Notes: generated by a model not told the origin, from the sequence alone. A stretch of DNA of 64,000 nucleotides from Fratercula arctica (GCA_947846985.1 CANTUZ010000004.1:8112927-8176926); one strand, 5' to 3'. Positions 10,648 to 24,383 are shown, numbered from the stretch's first letter. Program-made: numbers and translations.

Positions 10648-11489
10648 CCAGCGCAGTTGTCAGACAATTTCGGCAAACGGAGTGATGTGAATCTTGCCTG
10701 GAAAAGAATTGTATTTCTAATACCTTGATCAGAGCGCATAATGAACTCACATCACACTCTGTACAGATCGAGGTAGGTAATCAGATTGTGTAATCCCAAT
10801 ATTAAAATCATCCTACATGTGTTAAAAACAGAAACCTCTTAGGAAATCAGTCCAAATTTATGAGTGAACAGAGACTGGAACCACTTGCGCTTCATGCAAC
10901 AATATGTGTAATTTAAAAATCTGCAGTATTGAACTTGGGGCCATCCCTACCCCATTAAAAATAAAAGTCTCCTCCGAGCCAGTGGAAACTGGCAATCTTC
11001 ACCGAGTAGCAACAGCTTACAGAAATATATCTCCATTTGTAATCATTTCAGTGTATGGATGATGACATTTGGAAACATCTGGATCTGATGATGTCCATGG
11101 GAGATTCCAAAATGGTAGTGTCTAAATGTGATGATACAATAAATACAAGATGTTTTATTTTAGATTGAAATAGCAGAATAAAGACAAGGGCAGATTTAGA
11201 TAAAGCATTCAAGCATGGGACTTCAGGTGGCAGCGTGTACGCCTCTTAACTCTTGAAAACACCTCCAGCAACAGCCACCTTCTGTGATCTCAGCGCAGCC
11301 CTGCAGCTGCTCCCCAGCCAAAATTCTTAACAGGCTTGTGCTCACCAAACTATGTGGCCGTAATTCAAACCATTCACTGCTCAACATAATTAAGAACCAA
11401 TCTCCGAGTCCAGAACAATAGTCTGCTCAAGCACTAGCACATGGGAGCAAAATGAGACTTTATGTCTTGGCTCATGTTCGCTTTCATCA

Positions 11490-11509
11490 TTTTTTTTTTT
11501 TTTTTTTTT
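11490..11509. repeat. T20 homopolymer
   Basis: Twenty consecutive T followed by CTCTTCC. There are no flanking target-site duplications or attached retrogene body on the minus strand that I can recognise, so it is treated as a simple mononucleotide repeat. Confidence 0.95.
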
Positions 11510-13583
11510 CTCTTCCAAACAAAACCTTAGCTTCCCCTCTCCTCCCTGCAGCACATCCGCGGGCAGTTTTCAGGTTACCATAGACTCCTCCAGACTTTCT
11601 TCACCACAGAAATGGAGTCACAAAATTACCCCAAATGTACTGGTCGCGCACGAGCGCTAAAGCAATAAATTTAGGATCTCTGACTTGGGGATTGCTCGCT
11701 TGGAGATCTAAAGTCGAGACACTGAAAACCGAGGGGGCACTGTTATTTCTGGTCTGCTCCAGCTACTTTTGGTGTGGAACAAGAGGGGAAATGGCGGGCT
11801 TTACACAAACGTTGCTGTTGCTTAAACCCCTGATGACTCAAGAACTACTTTATGCCTCAGCCTGACCAAGGCCAGCCTCAGGGACATCTCTGACAGCCAA
11901 GAATAGCTCGTATGGAGCAGCCCTGGGCGATTCCTGGTTTCCCACTACATTCCCTGCTCCACCACGCAAAGGCTGAAACAGCCGAGAGAAATAAAACCAA
12001 TTTTATGACACAGTTTTCCTCTCTCAGGCAAATTTCCTGCTAGACTGGGCAGACGCTGCTTGGATCTGCAGCCGGGAGGTTTCCAGCAGCCAGAAGAAGG
12101 CTTGCCCTCCACCAGGAGCAGGTCTTCCTCATCCCTGAGGTGTGTGACACCACCAACCACGTCTGCAGTGAGTCTTCTGTCATGGGTTACGTACAGCCAC
12201 TGCTAATGAGCCACACCTTCAACATAGGTTGAAGGTTCAAAGAAAGGTATGTACTGACACAGATAACAATTAACATGGACAAAAGGGTAGGACTTTCTGG
12301 GCCACAAGCAGAAAGAACAGCCACCCCACAGTGGAAAACAAGCAGAAACAAGCTCCTCTTCCTACGAGACCTGGGCTTTTTAAAAAGGTTTCCCCACTTC
12401 AAGCTACTGACAAAGATATAAACTCAGGAAATATTTTCTGTTTTGCAAAACAAAGTCCTGCAAAAGGGGCCAGGGAAGGAACATAAAATATATTTTGAAG
12501 ATCTGAAATCAAAACCATGTGGAGACTTGTGGAAAAAATACAGCAGACAGGGGTTAACGAAGAGGAAATCTCAGCAAGGCTCATGTCATACTTTTATGCT
12601 ATTTATTCCTTACACAGGAAAGAATGTCCTTCCCCACGGAAAGGCCACCGCTACTCTCCATAGGTCTGGAATTTGCACAAATTAGAGGGATCAGCTGAAA
12701 ATCTAAACAGCCAATGAGGGGGCCATCACTGCTAATGATGGCTCCAGTTTCCCAAGAAATGTAAGGGGTATGCAAGTCAGGTGGAGTCCCAAGGGACTGT
12801 CTCCTTAAAGGTGATTACCCAGCTTACTGATGGCTGAAATGCCTGAGGTTTTGGGAGCAGGAGGTCAAGGGGGGAATTTTGCTCCACTGCTGGCTGCCTT
12901 GGTCTCTGTTATACTTCCCCTCTAAGGACCGTGGGACCATAAAACTCCTCCAAACTCAGTGAAAGAAGAATATTGCTGCCAGTTTGCTTAACCTGGTGCA
13001 TTTTGTGGGTGGGAAGGGAAGAACCACCAGAGCTCCTCAGTGTGCTCCAGCTGGGCATGCTACCGTGACCACAATTTGGAGGAGCCAAAAAAATTTTCTT
13101 GCAGCTCAAAACTCTTTACCCTCCTCATGGGGCACCGCTTATGTTAGTTCTCTCTAACTCCAGCTAATTAAATGAACATTATTGAAAGACAAAAGCATAA
13201 TAGGCAGATTAAGTTTCAGCAGGGCCTTTCTATCCCCTAATTAGCCCTTGCTATCATAACATTAGAAGCTTCTGAGATTGTCCATGTAAGACATACCCAC
13301 TAAAGCGAAGCTGTACCCATGCCTGACTTCTTAGCTATTCAAAAATATGTGTATAGTTTATATCATCTTTCCATGGATGGCTCAGAAGGTATTAGAGCCA
13401 TCCACTTACCAGTCCGTGGCTCATTTCTACTTGGGAAGCAAGGATTTGCTGCCGGGGGTGGTTTTAGGAGCTTAGACACTGCTGTCATGTCATTAAAATT
13501 GTTCCTAGAGTTCCCAGCTGCTCTGTGGTGTATAACAGGGCGTGCACGCCGCTCACTTACGCACACGGCAGAAGGGAACGGCG

Positions 13584-13615
13584 TATTCTGCATAAGGCAT
13601 ATTCTGCATAAGGCT
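13584..13615. repeat. 16-bp tandem duplication
   Basis: TATTCTGCATAAGGCA (13584-13599) is followed at once by TATTCTGCATAAGGCT (13600-13615): 15 of 16 positions identical. It looks like a recent slippage duplication. No function is assigned. Confidence 0.95.
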
Positions 13616-13775
13616 CAGTGTGCGGAAGGAGGGAGAAAGTCACCACTGTTAATGTTAGTCTCATTTTGCTATTGGCACCAGAACTACTTCTCCTTAAAGT
13701 TAACATTTGCCTGCTGAAGATATCCGTACTGCTTGTGTGCCACAGTAAAGAACAGCATTTCAAAGTCCAGAGACA

Positions 13776-13821
13776 ACTTTTTCTTTGTTTCAGATCTCGA
13801 AAGCTTTTTCTCTGTTTCAGA
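13776..13821 (+). repeat. Tandemly duplicated acceptor-like tract
   Basis: ACTTTTTCTTTGTTTCAGA (13776-13794) recurs as GCTTTTTCTCTGTTTCAGA (13803-13821), 27 bases apart. Each copy reads as a strong 3' splice site (pyrimidine tract plus CAG), and the spacing is a multiple of three, as in tandem alternative acceptors. Immediately after the second copy comes ACCATGA, opening the 59-residue frame at 13824-14003. Confidence 0.8.
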
Positions 13822-14003
13822 CCATGACACCAATGGGTGATACTTGCCTAATGCTTCCGGGCATTCGAGCCGGAGGAACTACATTCAAATCCTTCTTAGG
13901 TCTTAGAGCACAGAGCTCTTTGCTCACAGGTCCCCTTTTGCCTCCAGAATATGCGCCCTACAGAAATCTGTCATTCTTCCCCTTCTTTCCTTCAGAATCT
14001 TAA
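13821..14003 (+). other. Candidate exon with 59-residue open frame (unverified)
   Basis: It begins right after the second CAG of the duplicated acceptor-like tract. ATG at 13824 is in a fair Kozak context (ACCATGA), and the frame ends with TAA at 14001-14003. The product would be Gly/Leu/Pro/Phe-rich with a Phe-Pro-rich end. No domain is recognised and no donor or polyadenylation signal was found close by. Evidence rests on the acceptor alone. Confidence 0.1.
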
Positions 14004-15046
14004 ACATCATGTGTTCGCCCCAAATTGCGCACTACTATATATGTTTTTGCACAGATGGTCTGAGTGACAAAGCTAGAGTATGGCATAAGAGTTTATCCTA
14101 CAACAATTCATCTTTCTGCGTCAACCGTGTGATAAACTGTGGCAGAAAGGGGGGCCTCCTTTCCAGTTCTCTTATCTATGGACTGTCGTAAATATTATCA
14201 GAAAACTGGTGACCCACTTCCTGCAGTTTCCCATGATAACTTTACTGGATTTGTTTAAACAAACTTGTGTCCCAGTCCTCTGATACACTAACGTATTTGT
14301 TGTAGAATCACTGCAGCTGTTGGTAAATCATATATTTTACAAGAAGACCTCTATCAAATGTTTAAGGTCAGATTTGGCTCTGTGTCCCTGTCAGATTGAA
14401 CAATGATCACGTTGCCATGGTAACGAATAGGGTAAAATTTCGAGTAGGGAACGAAGGTCCTGCATGTGGATTTGCAACAGGAGGGAAAAGAGAGAAACTA
14501 CAACATGAGTTTCATTAAAACACACCTAAGTTTAGCCAGATTAGGGTCGTACTTGTTTTTATCAACGTGCAAAGAAGTGGTCTATTTTCTGTTGTCTTAA
14601 CTTAAATATACAACCACACCTCTTTTATTTGAGGTAGGTTGCTTCATGCTCCTGCATTTTGGTCAAAATCAAGCCGTTTAAATTAGTATCCATAATACTG
14701 CTTAGGTACGTCAGGTGAACGCACCGGCTTAACTATATTTCAAACTTTCTCTATTTCAGTGAACTATTTCAGTGTGAAGAGCTGTGAATCTAAACGGTAT
14801 GCCTCGTGTCCTTGAGCAAAAAAATCCCCTACTGCATTAAGTACTTTTCATGTTTGATAACCCTCTTTGCTCCAAACTCTGCAATCTGGGCCACCCTAAA
14901 TGCTCTCGGCTCTTTGCTGAAAGAGGAATGATTGACACCGGAGACTGTGGAAGTGCACATTGCCTGCCTTGGGCTGTGAGCACTCAACCACTGCTCACCC
15001 TTGTTTCATGCTTGCCCTGAGAAGTTAGTCTGTTTTGGGGGGTATG

Positions 15047-15063
15047 CACACACACACACACAC
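15047..15063. repeat. CA dinucleotide microsatellite
   Basis: Eight and a half CA units. It is short and probably of low polymorphism. Confidence 0.95.
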
Positions 15064-18000
15064 TATGCACCCAGTACCAGCCAGAAGCTCTGACAAAATT
15101 ACCAGTTCCAGGCTTTGAAACCACACCCTTATTCCTCAGTCATCTCAAACCAGGAGGAGTACGCTGCGAGGAGTAGGGAAAAACCTGTTGAGCGTCCTCA
15201 CCTAAAGAAAAAAGCTGGCCTCGCAGTTCCCTGGCTGGGGGCAGTATCTGTACCCATAGCCTCAGGAATCACAGGTCAGACAAGGATGGTGCTGCAGGGC
15301 TCTGGGAAGGACGGGCAGCAGCTTTATGTGCCAGGCACAGGGCGTACCGAAGGCCTTCATCCAGGATGGGGAGAGATCACTATCCCTTACTGGCCCCACT
15401 GGTAGGCCTAGGAGAAGGTATTTCTGCTTCTCTCTTTTCCTGGTCCAATGCAATCTCAACACACGGTTTTTTTGAAGGAGGTGAAAGTCACCAATCCTGC
15501 CCCTCCTTTCCCTTTTCCTCCCCAGACTCCAGAGGCTGTTTTTCCCTTGCTGCTCTTATCAGTTCCCAGGCTCCACCCTGCTGAGATGGAGGGACACTTT
15601 TCTTGGAGAACCTTTACAACAGGAAAAGTTCCTTTCAGCTCCCCATGACTCACAGACTGTGGTGCTGAGGGCTGAGGTCTCCAGCAAAGGGTGATGGAAA
15701 TACGCTTTTCCAGAACGCAGCTCCTTTTACAGCCCGTGCTTCCTCTCTTCTGACACTGATCAGTCCCCGCTTAAGTTACCTGTGTGCCATTTCCCCCGAG
15801 AAAGCAGCCATGCTTCTCTATCCCATCTGATTTGCTAAACAATATGAAATATGTTAAAAAACAAAACCCCACAAATACCTGAAAAGCCTTTGCCAGGGCA
15901 TTCTTGACCTAAATTATTTCATTGGAAGTGGATCATGTTAACGAAGCACTAACTGGAAACTTAAAGAAAACAAGAAATTTGCAAAAAGCAAACATGGACT
16001 ATGAATTAGCTGGCAGTCAAGTAAATGTTGTAAGTTTCTTTTATACTCACAGGCAGTTTTACTTCCAATTTTGTGCACTTAGTCAAATACTAAATGTAGG
16101 TACCCTGTCAATCTCCTTTTTAAAATTCTGGCTAATTTACAGTTTCTGACTGAACATTTTGTAAATAATACAGGCTGACTTATTTATATAAAGTTGTCAA
16201 AAGCTAACACCTGCATCCCTTTTGGTATTCGGTGTGGAAACTGAGAAGAGGGAGGAGTGGTGAAACGAGTACAGAAAATAAAAATTCACAACCGCAACGC
16301 CCTTCCTTTCAAGACAACAAACTGAAAGCAGAGAGCCCTTTTTCACTATCTTAACTCGAGAGCTAGGAAGCGTTCAGATAGCTGTAATTTTCCACAGAAC
16401 TTGCGCTCAGACCTTTCCCCGGGAGAGGCGAGCTGCAATCACAGCCTTGGCCTTTCAGGAAACACTGGGGCTGATGGTCAGTAACTGCTTCTCGTGCAGA
16501 GATCTGTTTCTCGGTGGGACTTGGCTGGATGGAGCTGGAGGTGAGGCTCTTGGTTTGACCCCCACCGCCCTCACACGTGCACAGGGATGCAGCACCTCCC
16601 TCCCTGGGGCAGGAGGGAAAGGAGGGGGGAGACAGGCAATGGGAGAAGGGATATTCCATGCTCCTCAGCTAAAACGGGTCGCTTCTTCCCCCGCAAGCAA
16701 ACGGAACACCTTGCCCAGCGCTGGTTTAGGACATACACTCCCTGCCAACACCGCACGCTACGAAAAATGGACGATGGCTGAAACCCGCCAGGCTTTGATT
16801 TTTATGTTATTGGTTGTGTGTGCTGTACACCTGCACCATAGTATAACTTTTTAATGGAGATGGAATGCATCCATATGAATTCCCGCAAACAGAGTAGCAT
16901 ATAACAAAAATAAGACTCTCCCGGGCTTTTGCCAAAATAATCGGAAATCTCAATTTATAAGAGTTTTAAAACCCAGTACCAGCTGGCAGCTACTGTTTGT
17001 AGGGGGTTCATTTTGGTTATGGTAACAAATAATTGCATTTCTTTTAAGGCAATAACAAACACTAGTTTCAAGCTGAAATCCAACAAGGTAAAGCAACCTT
17101 GCACCAAAATACCTGTCACTACAGTATTTTGTGAAGAAAGCTAACTGCTCCCGTGCAGAGTTTCCTAAGCAGACACCATGGAAGGGACTAGCATGCCTGG
17201 AGTTTGCAACTTTTCAAGTTAAATGTCATTAAGAATAAGTACAATTATCTTATAAACACAGCAGAGCATTATGTATGCTGTATCAGGGCTTTACATTTAA
17301 AATGAAACTTTAACTCCCCTCTGTCAATGCCAATGGCAGAGATTAATATTCTGTACAGAAGGAAATTTGCATAAAGAAAATATTGTCCCAAGATCACTGG
17401 ATACTCCTCTCCAGCTCCAGAAAGAAAAAAGTGTGAAAGCGTGAAATTAAGAAATAAGAGTATGGGATGTAGCATAAAACGCCACATCAGCATTTTTCAG
17501 AGACAGCTCCTTACCCTTTGCCAGGCTGAACTCTCCTCTCTGCTGCGCGAGTCATCCGGTCCTGACCCCCCCACGCGCTGAGACACATGGGAGGAACTGC
17601 GGTGTCAAGTGAAACCACTGTCTGGATGGCCAGCACAAAACCCTCAGCTGGCTTATGTCTGGTTCGTCTTTCATCATTTTAGTCAGCACCTTTGGAAGTA
17701 ACGGTACAGCAAGAATCAAGGCCTCTGAATCCACCCAGAAAGCTGTCCTCGAAGGGGTCCTCAAGAAAGACCACCAACAAAACAAGCCAGCTCTGAGCTT
17801 CGTTACTGGCAATACAGTAGGAGAAAATCCTCAAGGTCTTGCCAGATCACCATCAAACCTCCTTAAGTCACTACAAAATTTTTCTTTGTGGTTTTGACTC
17901 AGCTGTATAGAATATCCTGGGAGATGTCTGAAATAATACCTAGTTTTCTCCAGAGCCAGTGATTCTGAGATACCACAGGAATAAGCAAATTGTATGAGGT

Positions 18001-20754
18001 CATTTCACTCCCCTCTGGCCTGAGAACCAAGTGATGAGCCCGACTGATGATATCAGCAAAAACAAAAGTATTTAGAAATGAATGAGAAGTACTTAGGAAT
18101 GAATGCAGTAAATGTAAAGTTGGTGAAGGGGCTATGAACAGGATAGGAAAAAGATTTTTGACACATTCAGGAAATACCACTGGTGTCAACAGCAGGACAA
18201 TTTGTAAGTTGAAGTAAAAAAGAAGACAATATGAGACAGGAAAGATTCATACACGCACAGAATAAGTGATCCTGTGGCTATTCAGTTGTAGGCACTTCAA
18301 TCGAACTACTGACCATTTTCTCAACAGGGTAAATATTTCAAAATTTGACAGCTAATTACAGTGATTATGCTCTGCAAGAGAACCCAGTATAGGCTGTTTC
18401 AATGATTTTGATGTAAAAAAGCTAACACTTTCCTTTTTCAAAGGAGTTTTCAAATTCCTCTGGCATACAAACAAACATAGGTTTATAAGCTCACAGGCAG
18501 AGCCGAAAAATGACGGCTTAGCCTGAGCTTCTTATTCTTGATAAGTTTGGGGTTAGAGGGAACTAGGGAGCCTGAATGAGGTAAAATATTGGCGTGTGGA
18601 TCACCTGCCTTTCGTTATGAGGGCTGGACACGAGCCTGATGAGAAAACGAGGGGAACAGTTCCAGCGTACTAAGTATGGATGGCTGCAAAAGATGTCAGT
18701 CCAAGAAACAGGAGGGGACTGAATACAAATGACATGAATTACATCAGCTGAAAGCATATGGAGGAATGGAAATAAAATACTGCCACTGCCTGTACTTCCG
18801 ATTTAGACTAAGAGATGGGAAGAAAAAGAGGAAAAGGACACGGAAGGCACAGCTGTCACAGCAGCAGCTGCTGGATCAGCAAAGTAGGGAGCCGTGAAGC
18901 TCTTCCGTGAGGAGCAACAATCCAGGAGCAGAGGGACAAGCACCAGGTTGGGAGCTCCTCGGGTGGAGGGCAGCGGTCCAACACCGAACTGCAGTTCTGC
19001 CTCCCGGGTGAACGCAGTAACCATTTGCTCGGTTACCCAGCACGCCGTCACTGGGTTTGAGTTCTTAAGAAGGAAGAACGTATATGGTACAGAGGTTTTT
19101 TAAGGGACAGTTTAATATCAGAGAAGAGTTTCGGGATCCAGTACAGGGAACCTAAAGTTCCAGAGAGGAAGCATATTGAAAAAGTATCACCCTCACTGGC
19201 CTTTTATCCTATGCATCTGTAGGCAATCTCTTGCTGGCTGTGAAGGGGTTTTGGTGATCCCAGTTTAAATTATCTCCTACGGTGGATTTTATGCACTACT
19301 TTAGGGCCATAATTAATCACTTTCTTGGACCAAATTCTTGATGTTTCACTAAATATATGCCCTGAAACTTGGAAACAATATCACTAACAACTTTGGGCAC
19401 TGAGATAAATATTTCATCAACTACATCAAAGATTAGAGACCTTTTCAGATTATTTACCCGTCTCTCTAATAAATCAAAATGGACACGTTGCATAGGCATG
19501 TGTATCTCCAGATCAAAACCGAGTTTTAAAAGTTTGTAAGCACACACTCCAACTGTTGAAACTTCAAGGGACCTCACAGTCACCAAAGAAACTCTTTACT
19601 TCACATCTTTTGTGACGAAGTAGATATTTTCCACATGAGAAAGGGTCATGAGCCACAGTAATGCTAAATAAAGTTGCTGATGCGGTAGGAAATCTGGGAA
19701 GCTATTAGGAAACAGATTGCAAAGAAAACTCACAAACTTTCACAGAAGAGGACTGAGAGCTCAGCTGAGTGTTGTCTCCCTGAGATTCCACAATCAGAAC
19801 ATCAAACCTTTCACCTTTCGTTGAAGTAAATGGGCTACACCTGCCAGACAAAATAAATTCTGACCAAGAGAAGAGATGATTTGGGGAAATGCATTTTTCG
19901 TTGTCATTGATGTTTTAATAAAACCGGTTTTGTCCGCTTTACAAAGACCATGTGTTGAAACACAGACAATACATCACGATAAGACCCTGAAAGCTATTGT
20001 TTATTATCTCTCCATACTAAAACAAAGTTTTCAATGCTCCTCAAGCTGTTTCTATCTTTCCCTTGTTTGGCTTTGTTTTTTGAGTGCCTTCTCTGAGACT
20101 TGCCTTTTAACTTTCCACAGGGAAATAAATCTTGTAGAGTAGAGCTCTCAAAAAACTCTTGCAACCATGAACTCAAAATCCTTAACCAAGCACCTACACG
20201 AAATTTTAAACGGAAAGCATAAAATGAAGCTAATGTTCCTGTAACATTTTACGAACCGTAAGAATCATACGAATCCTAAAAAAGTGCCTGGCGCCAAGGA
20301 TATCAGCAAACCTGAAATAATTAACAGGTCTCTTGTGGTGGCTTAACACCAGGCAGAGCTGTACACCCAAGAGGAGATGAAGAAACCGAGCAATGGAAGA
20401 GGAAGGTGCCTCACTGATGGAAGCAGCAATGAAGATCCTTGGCTCCGTTTCTTGTTTCTCTGTATTTGCATTTACCCCAAGACAATGTTATCATGGACAT
20501 ATAATAATGTGCTTTGTAAAGAAAGAGATTGGCCTATGATCTCAGGTCCACTTCCCATCCCAGGACTAAATGCTTCTGTACTTGATGATTCAGGGACTTT
20601 TCTCAAGAAGAGGCAGCACACGCATCGGCATCACTGGTAACTTACTTGTGGGTAGCACTCTGAGTCACATCACAGGGTCCTGAGTCTGTACTGGTAAGCG
20701 TATGTGAGTGTGGGAGAAATCTCAGCCAGGTCTTTTGTCTCCGATTTGGAGGGG

Positions 20755-20784
20755 AAAAGAAAAAAAAAAAGAAAAAAAAAAAAA
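20755..20784. repeat. A-rich purine tract
   Basis: Runs of A interrupted by single G (A4 G A11 G A13). Simple sequence. Confidence 0.9.
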
Positions 20785-22438
20785 GATTTTGTATCATCCC
20801 AAGGATGTGACCAACAAAACCATCGTTTTTCTTTTATTTTTGTTAATTTAATTAGGAAACGACAAAAGTTACTGTAATGACCTGAACATCTGAAAGAGAA
20901 AGGCAAAATTAAATCTGAATGTCCTTGATATGAGCGCTTTGATGTAAGGTTTAGTTCAGCTGAGAGACAGAAGTGTAGAAAGGAGGGGTAGGATGGCTTA
21001 TGTCTGTCAGGTCTCCTACCATAGCTGAAAAGAATGATCTGAACAGCCTGTTGTTAGAATGTCTGAGGCAGATGTTACTTTTACCACCACAGTCAAAGCA
21101 AGGGTCCTCAGTGTTTGACTTTCGAAATCCCCTCTAAGTTCCTTACAGAGACGTAAAATGGTTTGTTTATTAAATCTGTAATTTTACAAAACTTGTGAGG
21201 TCCAGAATGAAATGCCTGATTCTCTGCAATCTCCGGTGGGACATATATTTCCTTAATCTCTTTAAGAACATGCCTCCTTCAGTCCAACACCAAGTGCTAC
21301 ATTTATAATCTAAGAAGACAGTAAAGATCCTTTTTCCTTTCGTTATCATTTCTGCTATATTCATCTTAAATAGTTACCAATTTAGCCATTTTATTCTTGC
21401 GAACACAAGGAATCAGTAGTGAAATTCCACTTCATGTCACGTTTCTTTCTGAGTGCCTGAATATATTCATACTTACTTGCTGCTCTCTTTGTCTCAAAAG
21501 ATTTCAAAGGTGTTTTCAAACCTCATATACAAGAGACTCACTTTACCAGCCATAAAAGACTGATCATCGCTTGGGGCAGAATGCAGTAAAACTAAGCACT
21601 GCGGAACAGTTTACGTCAAGAAATACAAGTAGAGGCTTCCCTGAAATCCATGTTCAATTAGCAGATTTTTGTTTCCTCCGCGGTCTGATCAGGCAGCCAC
21701 ATCTTCAGGCATCAGAAATCAAAAACGGAATAACAGCCCAGTGGCAACATCAGGAAAATATGCAGTTAAACGGATCTATTTTCTGTATTTAAATTTCTCA
21801 ATAGTGAGATAATAGTGATTAATTCATGTCAAAATCTGAGGGATAGAATACAGGCGGACTTCAAGCAGGGAAAGGAGCTATGTCTCCAGAAGGGTATAAC
21901 CTCCTAATGTGAAGCAGCGTTTAAAAGCCATGGAGGAGCCTCTGAACCCACTGAAGCTGAATAAGAGCTTTAGCTCTAGAAGTCAATGTTTAAATTTCAG
22001 TGAAGCATAATTTGGTTGTAGGTATTTAAAAGTAAATTTTAATGTGTGTTTATACCAGATTAAATGGATTTGCTTCTCTTATGCCACATCTGCATTTAAT
22101 TCAGTGACCTTCATTAGAAACTTGAAATAATTTGAACTAGAATAATGGTAAAAATCCTGCTTTTTTTTTTTTTCATTTGCTGCATTGCATTCACCCACTG
22201 TTCCATGAAACAGGAGTTTAAAGGCGTGCACAGCAGCCCCAGGGGACGCCGGCTCTCACCTAGGAGCTGCCCCTGTCTCTGATACCGCAGTAATCATCAG
22301 CCAGCTCCGAATGTTTAGAACCACCGTGACTAATTGAGATCGGGATCTAAACTCCGAAGAACGGTCTGAAAGGACCAACAGATGAGAAACGCATTACGAC
22401 AGCATTAGCCAGGCACCATCAATCCACAAACGCCGCCG

Positions 22439-22446
22439 TAACGTCA
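22439..22446 (-). promoter_or_regulatory. CRE-like word in CpG-enriched block
   Basis: TAACGTCA on the plus strand is TGACGTTA on the minus, one base from the CREB/ATF consensus TGACGTCA. It lies in a roughly 190-base block (22321-22510) with about a dozen CpG dinucleotides, unusual for the surroundings. The same word recurs at 40492-40499. Candidate regulatory site only. Confidence 0.2.
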
Positions 22447-23907
22447 CATGCTGATTGCCCAAATCTGACGCTGAACTGACATGAACCAAATTGCCCGCGT
22501 GTCGAACTTGCGGCAGTCAGTGCTGTGAGGCAAAGTGAGCTGGGAAGGCAAAACTGGTTCAGTAAACTTCAAAATGTTTCCTACGTGACCCTGAGACGCT
22601 GAGTACAACTTCAGAGAAAGACCTGGAGTTTTCTCTGCTGTTACTTCTGCGAAAAGGGAACAGTCATGGACCCCCTCAGGATGGGAATTTTGTTTCTTTC
22701 CAAATATTGCACACATTTCTACATGTCCTGGTAGAATTTGTACTTAACTATGCAAAGAAATTGGTACAGGGATGCATAAGATAATGCTCACACGTTTACA
22801 CAGCAACAAGATGATTAAGACACATAAAGAAGACATATGGTGGCTCCCCAATGTCAAGGCTTCCCCAGAAATATTCCTTCATCACTGATGATTTGACGCA
22901 TCATTTACGCGAATAAAAACTAGGAATACCTGTTATGCAGTGCACTGTACGTTCCTTGCTTCTTAGCAATCAGTACAGATGGAAAGCTGCTCCACTGGTT
23001 CTAGGGAAAAAAAAGGAAAAAGTATTTGTTTAAAAAACTTCTAACAACAGAGATTTTCTAGTGATGTAAGTAAAAACTACGTTTAACGAGAAGGATCAGT
23101 AATTCTGCACATAAATTTTGTATGACTTGCATCTAAGTGAGGAAAAGTGTAAGAAAATATATATTCTTCATTTGGCGCACCAATTGGGAATTAGCACAAC
23201 TTTGGGTGCATAACCTACTCCCAAACACCTTTAAGGAGGGGACTCAATCCCTCAACTCAGTCCCCCCCAAAATCAGTGTAACTAGCTCTATTACTTCCAG
23301 TCACTTCCCGCGGCCTTTGTCAACATAAGAGAAAGCTGATTTTATGTATTACAGGGAAGCCAGAGAATCAAATACACACCCACAATAATGTGAAATGTAA
23401 CTTGAGTAATTACCATTTTTTTGTACACAAGAAACCCTGAGGTTAGTTTTAAAATACTGCATGATTCTTCCTTTTTTAACTTGAGCTTATCTTTCCTGAC
23501 TCCTTTTTGGATTATTTTGTCAATCTTCATCACACTTCAAAATTGAGATCTTGTTTCTAGGCTTTTCAGCTTTTTCTTTTTCAGAGAAAAATGCGTTATG
23601 CCTGCTGCCTATTGTGTTTGGAATAAAATAGTCAGGAATAATTTGAGGCTAGAGTAACCAGTCAGGCTCATTTAAGTATAGTTGACTCAGAGACCAGCAG
23701 AGATAAGCGAGAAGTTTTGTAAACAACATTAGTGTTTCCAAACCAGCCGTCTTGTGATTCCATCACCCACAGGAGAGGCCAGGTCCTGGTGTGCTGTGAG
23801 TTTATCAGGAGCAGCCTGCAGCAGAAAGCAGAGCTGAAGTCAAAAGGCTAGCTTTACAGCAAGGCAACTCAGACTTTCTGCCATGCCATCCACCCCTGCG
23901 GTGATTT

Positions 23908-23950
23908 AAAAAAAAAAAAAAAAAAAAAAGAAGAAGAAAAAAAGAAAAAT
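23908..23950. repeat. A22 run and A-rich extension
   Basis: Twenty-two A followed by GAAGAAG and further A-rich sequence. This could be the tail of a very old retro-insertion, but no element body is recognisable upstream. Confidence 0.9.
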
Positions 23951-24355
23951 ACAGAAAGGGATAAAAAAAGAAATGCTTTTGTGAACCAATTCTTACAGCC
24001 TGTAGTGACATTGAAAGTGACATTTACATGTTTAAAAGCATGCCAGGTGAACTCAACTTTGGTTTCAGCAGGATATCGTGAAGTTCTTTTGGACGTCTCA
24101 TCCTGCGCAAGTGCCAGCAGAAGCACAGAGATGTTTTGTTGCTGGTACCTCTTCTAATTTTATCCCGTGCTTCCTCTAGCTCCTCCTGTCTCTGCTTTCT
24201 GCTGGTCTCCCAGTGCTGCTGCTGGAGATCTTCTCCAAGAGGCCGACGCGGTGGAAGCAAGGGTGGCAGCACTCAGGTCCTCGTTTTCCCTGTTGCTAGG
24301 AACCATCCTGAGGTCTCTGATGGGTGGTTAGCATTGAATTTATGTTCCCTGCTGG

Positions 24356-24383
<28 letters not shown>
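24356..24383. repeat. A28 homopolymer
   Basis: Twenty-eight consecutive A about 400 bases after another A-run. No target-site duplication or retrogene body was seen. Confidence 0.95.

Larger units (their letters stand above)
9618..13583. other. Non-coding stretch with CTCF/TATA-like block
   Basis: No convincing gene. It holds the CTCF-like word at 10585-10598, the TATA box at 10640-10647 and a T20 run at 11490-11509. 11260-13100 is slightly more GC-rich and full of short overlapping open frames in both directions, typical of GC-richer non-coding DNA. Confidence 0.65.
14004..23907. other. Non-coding stretch, no gene seen
   Basis: Mostly unique AT-rich sequence. Small items are a FOX-like 14-bp palindrome TTTGTTTAAACAAA (14250-14263), a short CA repeat (15047-15063), a slightly GC-rich patch with overlapping frames on both strands (16380-16790), a modest CpG cluster (about 18955-19050), an A-rich purine tract (20755-20784), T13 (22161-22173) and a CpG-enriched block ending in a CRE-like word (22321-22510). 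None supports a gene. Confidence 0.65.

Noticed and set aside
13319..13717. 132-codon plus-strand open frame
   Set aside because: It overlaps long frames on the minus strand and spans a recent 16-bp tandem duplication that would insert residues. No recognisable domain.
16447..16854. 135-codon plus-strand open frame, among the longest in the window
   Set aside because: It lies in a GC-richer patch where several frames on both strands are open. There is no start context, splice ends or domain. With stops at about 6 percent of codons (assuming about 40 percent G+C), a few frames this long are expected by chance in 64 kb.
24149..24272. Charged, coiled-coil-like minus-strand frame before a GAG|GTACC donor
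   Set aside because: An in-frame stop lies just upstream and no acceptor with a pyrimidine tract is present, so no exon boundary can be proposed.
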